A stretch of DNA of 64,000 bases, taken from contig NW_026516291.1 in assembly GCF_025602895.1 (NCBI RefSeq), positions 124,001 through 188,000 of the forward strand, given 5' to 3'. Below, one piece after another: positions 50,611 through 61,313 of this stretch. The position numbers and the translations under genes were made by a program. The stretch's first letter is position 1. The number at the start of each line of letters is the position of its first letter. This DNA is from Polychytrium aggregatum. Taxonomy: Eukaryota > Chytridiomycota > Chytridiomycetes > Polychytriales. The notes under the pieces were generated by a model. It saw only the letters and a program-made list of their open reading frames with translations. It made no database searches and was not told the origin of the DNA.

Positions 50611-53600
50611 GTTCTCCCTCCACAGATCCAGCACGCTCTCAAAAGAATGAAGGGCGGCGAGAAGAGTGGACAATCTGTCATCATCCAACCCATCTTCATG
50701 TGGTCGACTGTGGAGACGAAGAGTGGCGGATCGGCTTTCGTCAAGTACTTCCCATCCATCCATGAGTTCCCCGACTACACGCCGATCCATGAGAAGAGTC
50801 CGTTGTTTGATGGCAAGCTAATGTCGATCCGCGAAACCTTTGCCGAGTTGATGAAGCTGCAGGCCCTCGATGCTGCGGATGGAAACGCTCTCAGGAGGTA
50901 TGGATTTCGCTGTCGCATGGAACCTTGTTGGCACGAACTCACGCCCTTTCTATTTGACAGATTGGTGCACAATATTCGTGAGCTCATAACCAAGACTTCC
51001 ATTGCCGACAAGCAAGGCGATATCTACACGAAAGGCGGCAATGTCGTCCTTACCGCCCAACAGGACTCGCTCCTGCGATCGCTCCTCGATCCCGTCGACT
51101 CGAGCCTGGACAGACGGGCACTCGAGGATCTGTATGTCGAGGGCACCCGCCAGTGGCTGTTTGACCAAACCACCGACTGGATCAACCAGGATACCACCGA
51201 CACTGTCCTGTGGGTCAATGCCGTCGCCGGTGTGGGCAAGTCTGTCGCTGCCGCTCAGATCGCCAACATCCTCACTGCATCCAACCAGCTGGTGACGGCG
51301 CTGTTCCTCAAGTACAACGACACCCGCAAGAGCGATCCACGAGTGGTGCTGAACACCCTCGCATACGGTCTGTGCAAGTGGTACTCGCCGATCGGCCGCA
51401 AGCTGCTCGACGCTGGCCACACCAAGGACGACCTCGACAAGATGAGCATCAACGATCTGTTCAAGGCCGTGATTGCCGATCCACTCGAAGCCATTGGCAA
51501 CTACAAACCCAAGGGATCGGTGATGATTCTGGTGGATGCACTCGACGAGTGCTCTCCGCGCGATCAGCTGCTCAGTCTGCTTGCCTGGCGCTTCGTCGAA
51601 CTGAACAAGACTCGTCCGTGGCTCAAGCTGCTGCTGACATCCCGACCCGAGGAGGACATCAAAGCAGCATTCGATGGAGTCGCGACCAAGACGATCGAAC
51701 CCTCGAGTGAGGAGAACATCCGCGACCTCCGGGTGTTCATCCGCCACCGACTTCGAGTGCATGACACTCTCAGCGAGTCGGACCGCATCGAGGCAGTCGC
51801 CATCCTGCTGGACCAGTCCAAGACATTCGTGTGGATCAACCTGATCCTCAACACTGTCGACGCAGCAGCCAAGAGCGGCCCAGTGACACTCACCACGATC
51901 AAGGACATCAACGACAGCGCCGCCGATGTCGGGCAGCTGTACCACAAGACATTCGCCAAGATCCACTCGCAGTCGAGCCACCCGGCCGAGCTGGTCACGG
52001 TGGTGTCGGCGATCGCCACGGCCCAGTCGATCCTGACAACACAGATCATCGTCGATGTGTTTGGACTCGAGATCGGCGTCGTTCGCGAGTGTCTCAAGAG
52101 CCTCAGTCTGGTCCTCGATCCTGGCGCCAATGGACTGGGTCCCCGAGACAGCCAGTCCACCAACAACGAGGTCAAGTTCAACCACAAGTCGGTGGCGGAC
52201 TATCTCCTCGGCGACGCATCAACTGGCCATCCGTGGCATGTGTCGGACTCGTTCCACACGGTGTTTGCCAAGGGATGTCTCGGCGTGATCCTCTCGCACG
52301 AGCCAGTGGTCAACATCTGCGACATCTACGACTTTCACGACAAGATCCCAGACCTCGAGGACAGGGTCGCAGACAAGATCACACCGTCGCTGCGATACAG
52401 CGTCGCCCACTGGATCACACACTTTGTGTGGTGTGTGGAAGGAGTGGCCGAGTCGAGTTCGGTGTGGCAGTCGGCCGAGATGGTTGATGTGGCAGCGGTG
52501 CTCACTCGGTTCGTCAAGACCCATGTGTTCTTCTGGCTCGAGTGTGGATCGCTCACACATGTGGTCAAGCCGATCATCGAGCAACTGGCTGTGCTGCGAG
52601 GAGCGATCGTCAAGGCACCCAGCACCATCGTCGACGACACCACGAAGGAACTGGTCAAGGACACGTACCGATTCATCCGCGAGTTTGCCGACCCGATCAT
52701 CAAGAGTGCACCACAGGTGTACAACTCGGGGTATGCATTCACACCGAAGGATACCGTGATCTACAAGACATATGCCGACCAGCTCGAGGGCGAGATCCCG
52801 TTTGAAGTTAAAACTGGACTTGATTCCACTTGGGGTGCTTGTGAATCCACTCTCCTTGGTCATATGCGGGATGTCAAGTGCGTGGCCATATCCTCCGATG
52901 GCAAGTGGATCGTATCCGGATCAAAAGATGCGACCATCAAGGTGTGGGACGTCGGTACTAGTCAAGTGAAATTTGCTCTTGAGGAACATACTTCCTGGGT
53001 AACCTCCGTGACTATCTCACCTGATGACAAGTGGATTGTCTCTGGCTCAAGTGACAGAACCGTCAAAGTATGGGATTCCGCCACGGGCCAGCTGGAGCAT
53101 AGCTTCGAGGGGCACACAAGTCGTGTAAACTCTATTGCAATCTCACCCGATGGCAAGTCGATCGTCTCTGGGTCGAGTGACAAAACCATCAAAATATGGG
53201 ATGCCACCACAAGCCAACTGAAGAATACACTCATTGGTCATCGGAATGGAATTTGCTCCGTTTCCATTTCACCCGATAGCAAGTCTGTAGTCTCTGGATC
53301 TTTCGATAAAACCATCAGAATGTGGAATGTCGACGGCCTGGAGCTCTACTCGATTGATGCCGCACACAGCGGGCCAGTCAACTGTGTTGTGTTTTCCCCC
53401 GATGGAAGCAAGGTGATTTCCGGATCATCTGATTCTCAGATCAAGGTCTGGAATGCCTCCACGCAGGAGGAGATATGCGCTCTCTCTGGACACAACGGCA
53501 AAGTCACTTCAATCGCCATCTCTCCTGATTGCAACCACATCATCTCAGGCTCCTTCGACTCCAACGTGGTTCTTTGGGATCTGAGATCAAACTTCAAGGT

Positions 53601-55530
53601 ACGCGAATACCATGGACACACTCAGAATGTCAGGGCCGTCGCCATATCCCAGAATGGCCGATTTGCAGTCTCAGGCTCAGGATTCCACAACCAGCCTGGT
53701 GAAATCAAAATATGGGATCTCACTGTCCCCCATCCCGAACGAGACCCACACACGCATTCAATGATGGTGATGTCGGTGTGTCTATCGAAAAACAAAAGAT
53801 TCATCGTTTCAGGCTCAAGCGATAATACTGTCCGGAAATGGAGAGCCGATGACGGAAGCTTCGTCGAATCGCTCTGGAGCCACGAAGATGGGGTGGCATC
53901 GGTAGCCATATCTAATGACGGCGAAGTTATTGCCTCGGGCGCCTTTGATGGATGCATTATGGTGAGAAACAGAAACTCGGAAATGCCCCGAATCATCAGA
54001 GGACACTCTCAGTTCATCAATCCAAACGAGATCAAACCAGAAGGAGGCCCTCGATCTGGATCAGAATTCGCGGAATCAAGAGTTTGGGATCAGTATGGAC
54101 AGCTTCTTGTCCCACTCGAATCATATCGCTTCTGGTTCCACTGGGCGCTTTATTCCGTCAGTGGGGACATCATGGTCACCGAATCCAAAGACAAGTCCCC
54201 CTCGATTTGGAACACTGCTACGGGTGAGAATATTGCGAGGCTGTATGGCCACACAGATGACGTCACCACTATTGCAATATCGGCCGATGGCCGTTCCATC
54301 GCCACGGGCTCCAAGGATTGTACCATCAAGATGTGGGAAGTCTCGAACTTCACTGAGTATTTGAGTATTCCTGTCATCAATGCCTATGCGAAGCGAATCA
54401 CGCTCTCGAAAGATGGACAAACTCTCGCCGTTCTTCGCAGCGACGGTGTTGTGCAAGTTTGGAAGCTTCCGAGCACCACGGCTCTCTTCACAAGCACCAC
54501 TCACAACAACACGGCAATCGACATTGCTCGAGACGCAAGCTTCCTCATTATTGGCTCTCGCGAGAGTATCACACAAGTCGATTTGAAAAATCGCAATGCA
54601 AAGGTCATCCAGGTCGACAACCTTATAACGTCTGTTGCCATCTTACCCGATGGGAAGGAATTTGTCACCGGCTCTGTCGACAAGAAGCTCCGAAAGTGGA
54701 ATGTCGGTGATATGAAGCAAGTTGGAAAAGATCTGAATCATAAAGGAAACATAAGATCAATTATTGTATCCGAAGATGGTTGCTATATAGTCGTGCGAAT
54801 ATCCCACAACGACGTCATCATATGGAAGCGAGATCTGACTCTGCACCAGTATTTGTCTGGGCACGCTGGCAGCGTCAGATCCGTCGCCTTGACTCCGGAC
54901 GGTCAGCAGATGGTATCAGCCGCGGATGACACCATCATCAAAGTCTACGATATGTCCAAGGACAAAAGTCGAAATCTCTATGGTCACAGCCGCGGGGTGT
55001 ATTCAATCGATATCAGCCCTTCCGGCCATGAAATTGTATCCACTTCCGATGACAACACGATCCGCCGCTGGAATTTCCTTTCAGACGCTGGCAAGATGAT
55101 CACCGAAGGTTCACAAGCACATGTATCAATTTCATATAGAGACGATACCACCTTGATTTCCAGGACGAATGACAACGAAATATGGGAATGGAAGCTTGTG
55201 AATGAGCAATATCAAGGAACTAAACTGGATATTCGATATCCTCTGGGGCAATTTGCAGCCATCGATCTCGGCAACTGGAGACTTCAGGAGAATGCCCAGT
55301 CGCAGCTCTGGTTCCGTAATGGGCGGAGCATGTTCAAAGCACCACAATCGATCCCGTGCGGATCAAGATCCAGTGTGAACTCCAAAGGCGATCTTTGCCT
55401 GTTCACAAATCGACCCCTGTTGATCTCGGTAAGTACTCTCGTGACGAACCGCCCGGCTGTTTTCTTGATGACATTCCAGGTATCATCATCTCCGTCTTAC
55501 CAACACATGTCACGTCTGCCTCTCAGTTGA
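50097..55530 (+). CDS. TIR-NACHT-WD40 NLR-type immune/incompatibility receptor
   Basis: Exons 50097-50182, 50250-50493, 50626-50897, 50961-55428 and 55480-55530, phases consistent; 1,706 aa. Residues 21-115 form a TIR domain: YDIHDVFISYR, YLDNTCLCDGAEWEQGF, NVIVLLLS, and DNQFLEIQHAL with E110 at the place expected for the NADase glutamate. A NACHT NTPase follows: Walker A VNAVAGVGKSVAAAQ near residue 290, Walker B MILVDALDECS near 390, then TSRPEEDI. After helical linker regions come a dozen or more WD40 repeats (about 830-1570); the first ones are very alike (SPDGKSIVSGSSDKTIKIWD). Fungal NLRs of this build act in non-self recognition and regulated cell death. The 63-nt intron at 50898 has no in-frame stop and could be retained. 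A truncated relative lies at 644-2551. Confidence 0.88.
50544..50610. repeat. (CTCTCA)n microsatellite in NLR intron 2
   Basis: About eleven perfect hexamer units forming most of the pyrimidine-rich part of the 132-nt intron that ends at 50625. Length changes could affect splicing of the TIR-coding exons. Confidence 0.9.
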
Positions 55531-56673
55531 ACTCTGAAAATAATGTCCTCTTGGACTGAACCATGAGAAACATCCTGACAGTCAGAAGTCTACAGCAGTG
55601 CAGTGGAAACGATGCACATTCCCTGAGGCATATGTGATCTCGGAGCTGAATATAAAGTTTCAGGAGTAAGCAATATCTGAACTCAGATGGAATTGAGAAG
55701 AATCGAGGGGAATCAGCCTCGTTAGTGGTGATCACTATACCACACAATATCCTCGAGGGTGGGACGCTAAATGAAGGAGGGCTGCAGCATCGGATCAACC
55801 GAGGAGAATGAAGATGCGGAGACTCTCTCGATCAATGTGTGTATATCCTTTCATCGAGGATAGCCTGATGTTACTGTTGTGACTGTATCTTGAGGAGGAT
55901 TGTCTTGATCACCACCCGTAAATAAATTAGATTCAATGAAATCAAAGAGTGAGCATCATTGCCTCGAGCTGGATGAGGAAGACTGACTGTGGCAAATGAA
56001 TGGTGTTTGAGGCATTCGAGTGAACTTGTGATGAGTTTCACAGCATCAGTAAGTTGCCTTTAGTTGGGTTGTCGGATTGACAGAGATCCAACTGCATATC
56101 AATCCCCTTGAGGAGTCGAGATACTTGAGGCTTTGGTGCCGTCTGTGTTCCCGATATCTGATACGAGACTTGCGAATGGTCCTGACGATGATTGGCCTCT
56201 TGGCGTGCTGTGTGGTGAGAGCAATTATCGGCACACCAGAGATGTTGCACATCCGATGCCATATGAAATCACCATTAATGGGCGAGCAAACATCGGTCTT
56301 GAGATATCCAGAGGGACCGAGACAATGCTGTCCGACTTGATGGCTGGAATTCATGGCCACATATGACATCGCTGCCTCTTCTTTCATCGACCCCTATCTC
56401 TCATTGGCTCTGCCCATCGGCAACTTGACATGCTTGCACCTGCTTTCACTCCAGCACTTTACAGCACGGCTGGCATCTGCGCTTTCCATTCCACTTGATC
56501 ATCTGATGTGACCTTCTTTCTGAAAGCCAAGGCTTTAAAATCCCCAAGAACATGCTCCATCACATTTGCGCCCAGTCTCAGTCCACTTCCGCAGTTCACG
56601 ACTGAGTCTGATCGACTCTGTGCTGTGCATGTAAAGGCCGCCTCACTTTGTTCTGCACTTTCAAATATATTGA
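55531..56673. other. 1.1-kb region after the NLR, no gene recognised
   Basis: More AT-rich than the rest of the window, with only short frames on both strands. It probably includes the NLR 3' UTR and upstream LINE-related or older repeat sequence. Confidence 0.4.
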
Positions 56674-57468
56674 GTGTCCCTTCCACTGTCATTGCCACCA
56701 CAGTACCACGAAGCTTTGATGTGGAGCTTCGCACAGTTGATCCTGGACAAGATCTTTGTGTTCAAGACCTTCGTTCGGCCCATGCTCGAGTATGGACTGA
56801 CCCTCGAAGTGCTCACGAAACAGCAAGCCGTGATACTCAGACGAGCACAGATGCACTGTCTGACCCGACTCTTCAGAGTGGTGCGGAACACATCCTATGG
56901 AGCGATGCACCTCGGATGCGGACTCATCACCCTGCCCAACCGCCTCAAGCAGCTGGCCCTCCAGCACCGAGCCGTCTGGGAAGACCGTCTGGACCACAAC
57001 GACAAGATGGTCTCGCTGGTGCTGAGATACTCCCGCACCCAGCCCAGCCTGATGGACGCATCCCTCGGCTCCCAGTTCTACCTCGACGAGTACTGGCGGC
57101 AGCTGATCGTGCTGAAAGAGCAGTGCCAGCCGGACTACCCGATGAAGGAGCTGTTCAGGAACGGTTACTACCAGCTCACAGGACCACCAGTCAAGCTGCA
57201 GATTCACATCGATGACGCGCAAGGCTTCGACAGGTCAAAGGAACTGACCTCGGCCCGCACCGTGACGACGACCATGTCGGGACTGTGGGCCGAGCGAGGG
57301 CCCAAGAGAGATCGATATTATCACAACATGATGGTAAGATGGACCCTCGGTGCCTTCCCTGGACACCCGGATGATGCAGAGCGAGAGCGAGGGATGACGG
57401 CTCTCATCTCCCCCAGACTGCTCGATAGGTTCATCACTGCCTCCCTTTCCTCCAACATATACTGCTAG
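56674..57468 (+). pseudogene. Fragment of a non-LTR retrotransposon (LINE) ORF2, C-terminal part
   Basis: An open frame of 264 codons whose part from about 56719 resembles the region after the reverse transcriptase palm of LINE ORF2: FVRPMLEYGLTLEVLTKQQA, LRRAQMHCLTRLFRVVRN, GLITLPNRLKQLALQHRAVW. No catalytic YXDD block, endonuclease or clear zinc knuckle is present, so it is a 5'-truncated or decayed copy, as is usual for LINE insertions. No target-site duplication was identified. Assignment rests on a remembered family pattern and should be treated as probable. Confidence 0.55.
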
Positions 57469-58469
57469 AGCCGACCAGACCTTGATAGCTTTCAATCGAA
57501 ATATAAAAATAATGAAACCGATGGTGGCAATGAATGGGTGCTGGATGTGTGGGAATGTGAATGACAAGCAGTAATTGACTGGCGCTCGATCCATGGATGG
57601 AATGTTCCTGGTTTGGTGACTGTGCCACTCGCTCATTCCACCCATCTCGTCTCATCGCCTGGACATTGCAACTCTCATCACACCCCAGTCCGCCGCATAC
57701 CTCAACCAACATGGCTGCCAGTGTCCATCCTTCAACCCATATCACACAGCTCTCACTCGACCACAACCTGACACCTCTGTCCTTGAAGAAACGAGTCGGA
57801 CTTGATCTCATCGGATTGACAATGACATGTATCGAGCACGACACCGTCGACCATCATGTGCCCACAGCACAGATATGTTCGGGCTCAGTCATGGTGTGAT
57901 ACCATGGACCTCCGAGCTCTGGCTGGATCAAATAGCGGATCTGATACAGCACATTGGGCTCTTCATCGGTGCCGCATTGGCCACACGGATACCACACGAC
58001 GAACCTGATTCCCCCAACCGCCCAGCATCATCGGCTCCCAAACAATCACCCCAAACGAGCACCAGCGACGCCGATGGCAGGGGCGCACCCCAGACACACT
58101 GTTGAGGGTCAAGGTTCCCTGGTTTATCGGCCTGTGTGGATTGGCCACCAATGAGGTCGCCTCTCGGTTGGGTTTGCCTTCTTGCCAAGGACTTGCGCCC
58201 ATCTTGCGGCAAGCAGGCCAATGGATTTGCCGGTGCGGCCTGATACCCCAGCCGACGTGGCCGCATCATCGCGACAGCCCGCGGGACATTCACCTGGGTC
58301 GATTGCATGTCCTGCCTTTCAAACCCAACTGGATACCATCCCCTTCATTTCCGCCCACCAATGTACCCGACCGCTTGTTTCAGGCACGATATAACCCCAT
58401 TCGGTCAGCTGGCCCTGTCTCGCTTCATCCTCCGTTGGCAGCCCTGCTGACTCCTGCTCCAATCCTGCT
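57469..58469. other. 1-kb region upstream of the Sel1-repeat gene
   Basis: Contains the tail of the LINE-like fragment and the Sel1 gene promoter. Open frames on both strands overlap and show no domain. Confidence 0.4.
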
Positions 58470-59924
58470 ATGAACACCCCAACCGGCAACGACAACTCAA
58501 CCGTCGATCGGATGGGCAAGGTCTGCGGACTCAACGGTCTCGGCATGATCGCCATCATCTTCTCCAACGAACGCTTCTCCCTCTCGCTCACCCTCGAAGA
58601 AATCGCACAGTTGCTTCTGCTCTGTCGAGACGCCCGAGGCGCCTTGAATTCCAAGCTGAACCGCTTCCGGCGCTGGTGCCGGGGTGTCGGGCTTTTGCAT
58701 CGCCAAGGAGGGCCTCTGCCGCATCTCGTCAGCGCCAGCGAAATGTGCTTCGTCTCGCGCTGCTTCAGCGACCAGGCTGTCAACGATCTCTCCTGGCTTG
58801 TTTCGCGGGCCGAGCAAGGAGATGTCGTCGTGTCGTTTTTCCTGGCCCTTGTTCTTCTGAATGGGCTCTTGAATGGGCTTCCGGAGCCGGAGCAGCACGG
58901 AAGCATGCCCGAGGGCCAACCGACCCAGTCCACAGGATGGGAACAAGTCATCTATTATCTGGAGAAGGCTACGGATGCTGGCCATTCCCGGGCGCAGTAC
59001 TACCTGGCCCAATGCCTCTACTACGGCTATGGAATTTCCATAGACCACACCAAGGCCGTCCAGCTGTACCATGGAATTGCGAACCAAGGATTCGCACCCG
59101 CCCAGATCGCCCTCGGCCGCTGCCATGAAGACGGATATGGGGTCGACCAAGATTACGACAAGGCCGTCGGATGGTATGCCGAGGCTGCCGCTCAAGGTGA
59201 CGAGGGTGCCCGGACCGCGATTGCGTTTCTGAGAGCCTGGTTCGCTCTGGCGGGCTGGGGTGTTCCGCAAAGCGACGTCGATGCTGTTAGCCTTTGGCAG
59301 CAAGTCCGGGACAGGTCCGCCGGTACTACCCACAGGTCTATCGCCTTGCACATGCTCGGCTGGATGCACTACCTCGGCCGGGGCACAAAGAAGGACTGGC
59401 GCAAGGGAGCCCGGCTGATGCAGGAGGGTACCTCGGACGAATTCCCCCTGGATCCGGACGTCGTTTTGGCTGCAAAGAGATCCTCGTTTGGCTCCGACAC
59501 CCTGGCAGCCCGCAAGTTCTTGAAGCTGTGTGAATATGGCTCGGAGCGCGACTGGTTATGCAAGCATCTCGTCGCAGTCTGCATGATCAACGGGTTTGGA
59601 AGGAGCAGAAACGAAGCGACGGCGTTTGGGATTTTCGAAGAGCTCGCCAACCAAGGGCACAGTGACAGCCAGTTCTGGACGGGAAAGTGCTACTTTGATG
59701 GCCTTGGAGTATCGGTCGACAAGGCGAAGGCGTTCGAGTGGTCCAGCAAGGCAGCAGGGCAGGGCAACTCATACGGGCAGCGATGGATCGGATATTGCTA
59801 TGAGTGGGGAGCAGGTGTCTCCCATAACCGCACCAAGGCAATTGAGTGGTACCGCAGATCCGCCGACCAGAGCAATAGAGACGGGCAGGATTGCATCAGA
59901 ATCTGCAACTACCAGGACTTCTAG
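58470..59924 (+). CDS. Sel1-like repeat (SLR) protein
   Basis: An intronless 484-aa frame from ATG 58470. After an N-terminal ~150 residues without a recognised domain come solenoid repeats of about 36 residues with the Sel1 pattern. Examples are AQYYLAQCLYYGYGISIDHT, AQIALGRCHEDGYGVDQDYD, SQFWTGKCYFDGLGVSVDKA and GQRWIGYCYEWGAGVSHNRT. Middle repeats are degenerate. Sel1 proteins are scaffolds, for example in ER-associated degradation or chitin synthase regulation. Without a signal peptide or membrane span this one is probably cytosolic. The lack of introns stands out among its intron-rich neighbours and fits an expanding SLR family. Confidence 0.8.
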   Translation: MNTPTGNDNSTVDRMGKVCGLNGLGMIAIIFSNERFSLSLTLEEIAQLLLLCRDARGALNSKLNRFRRWCRGVGLLHRQGGPLPHLVSASEMCFVSRCFSDQAVNDLSWLVSRAEQGDVVVSFFLALVLLNGLLNGLPEPEQHGSMPEGQPTQSTGWEQVIYYLEKATDAGHSRAQYYLAQCLYYGYGISIDHTKAVQLYHGIANQGFAPAQIALGRCHEDGYGVDQDYDKAVGWYAEAAAQGDEGARTAIAFLRAWFALAGWGVPQSDVDAVSLWQQVRDRSAGTTHRSIALHMLGWMHYLGRGTKKDWRKGARLMQEGTSDEFPLDPDVVLAAKRSSFGSDTLAARKFLKLCEYGSERDWLCKHLVAVCMINGFGRSRNEATAFGIFEELANQGHSDSQFWTGKCYFDGLGVSVDKAKAFEWSSKAAGQGNSYGQRWIGYCYEWGAGVSHNRTKAIEWYRRSADQSNRDGQDCIRICNYQDF

Positions 59925-60419
59925 ACAGCGACCCTGTCGATTCGGGCATCTGCCAACACAATGCGTTACGAACAGCGGCAGTGCATCTCCCCGGGGAAGA
60001 GGAGCTAGCCACCTTCGCTGCACAATCAAAGTCAGAGCCAGCAACATTAGATCGAGGTATGATGTTCGCCGACAGTCACTGCTTGAGGGTATTGGACGAA
60101 TCGACTTTCCGATAATCTGCTAATGCACCACGACCACATACTGCAAAACACCCAACGCCATGCGCTGCCACGTATCGCACAGCGTCCGCCAAATGAAACA
60201 GGGCGTCGGCGCAGAACAGCGATATCAAAATGCCAGGAACGCCCACACGATCTCCCGTACCGGGACCGCCTTGGCCAGGGTCCTGACCGTCCGATCAGTA
60301 TGGCGCCATATCCGAGCGATGTCTGTTTCCAGCGATCCATTCAAATGAACTGTATTCACATCGCAGCACAAGTGAGAAGCGAGAACACCACCAACAACAG
60401 CGGTCAGAGGCTCAACCGA
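59925..60419. other. Intergenic space between convergent genes
   Basis: About 495 bp between the Sel1-repeat gene (plus) and the DJ-1 gene (minus). Nothing recognised; probably both 3' UTRs. Confidence 0.4.
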
Positions 60420-60998
60420 TCAAAAGTGGGCACCCAGAAGGCGGAGGAACTCCTTCATCATGGCGGGGTGGGCGGGCCACGCGGGGGCGGTAACGAGGTG
60501 GCCATCGACGACAGCGTTCGAGGCCGTCTCGTTGGCGTCGACGGCAGTGCAGCCAGCCAGCGTCATCATGGGCATGGTGGCCGGGTAGAAGCACGCCTTC
60601 TTGGCGTTGATCACCCCGGCGGCAGCCAGGACGAGGCCGCCGTGGCAGATGGCAGCGATGGGCTTGCGGCTGTCCGAAAACTCCTTGACGATGGCCAGGA
60701 CGCGCGGGTTGAGGCTCAGGAACTCGGGCGCACGGCCGCCAGGGATGTAGAGGCCGTCGTAGTCGGCGGTGTCGATGGAGTGGAAGTCAGCGTTGATGGC
60801 GATGTTGTGGCCCCGCTTCTCGGTGTAGGTCTGGAAGCCCTCAAAGTCGTGGACGGCGCTGGCAACGGTCTCGCCGGGCTTCTTGCAGGGGGCAACGACA
60901 TCGACCTGGATATCAAAGACCTCGCAGATCTGGCGGGGGACCATGGCCTCGTAGTCTTCGACAAAGTCGCCAACGATGAACAGAACCTTTTTGCCCAT
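60420..60998 (-). CDS. DJ-1/PfpI family protein
   Basis: A 192-aa intronless frame from ATG 60998 (MGKKVLFIVGDFVEDYEAMV). It follows the DJ-1/PfpI alpha/beta fold: opening beta strand and acidic loop, IPGGRAPEFLSLNP, and the nucleophile elbow with Cys in AAICHGGLVLAAAG. It closes with VDGHLVTAPAWPAHPAMMKE. The acidic residue near the start (E18 region) and the elbow Cys are the usual active-site pair. The family includes methylglyoxal-handling glyoxalase III-type enzymes, deglycase candidates and stress chaperones; which activity applies cannot be decided. Size and motifs are closest to the PfpI-like and plant DJ-1 D/E type rather than human PARK7. A Fanzor transposon ends 216 bp upstream. 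Confidence 0.88.
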   Translation of the reverse strand: MGKKVLFIVGDFVEDYEAMVPRQICEVFDIQVDVVAPCKKPGETVASAVHDFEGFQTYTEKRGHNIAINADFHSIDTADYDGLYIPGGRAPEFLSLNPRVLAIVKEFSDSRKPIAAICHGGLVLAAAGVINAKKACFYPATMPMMTLAGCTAVDANETASNAVVDGHLVTAPAWPAHPAMMKEFLRLLGAHF

Positions 60999-61213
60999 GG
61001 CGATAGCAGCGGCGGTTGACGAAAGTAAGGATGGGAGAGGGCGAGCGGGAGATGGAAGTGCAGATGGGGGCCAAGAGGAGACCGAGGAGCGGCGCTGCGT
61101 CTGGCTTGGCAAGGCGCTGGACCCTTTGGGGCCCTGGTGTGGGGCACGACGCCACCGAGAATCCATCGGTCCCCACCTGCCCCACACCGATCCGAGACGG
61201 CTTTCGACCGAAA

Positions 61214-61241
61214 TACACTTTATTCAGAAAAAAACGGGACA
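61214..61241 (+). repeat. Right terminal inverted repeat, copy 3
   Basis: 28 bp from the duplicated TA, reading TACACTTTATTCAG and on to ACGGGACA, identical to the other right ends. Confidence 0.85.
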
Positions 61242-61313
61242 ACATAGCCGTTTCCATGAACATGTAGTATGTGCTGTGCTTGCGTCAAGCAAAGCCACAA
61301 GAAATAAAACAGA
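61214..61313 (-). ncRNA. Candidate guide-RNA scaffold region, copy 3
   Basis: Again exactly 100 bp from the Fanzor stop to the element end. A transcript crossing the end would carry a guide from host bases 61213 downward (TTTCGGTCGAAAG on the minus strand). Inferred only. Confidence 0.3.
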
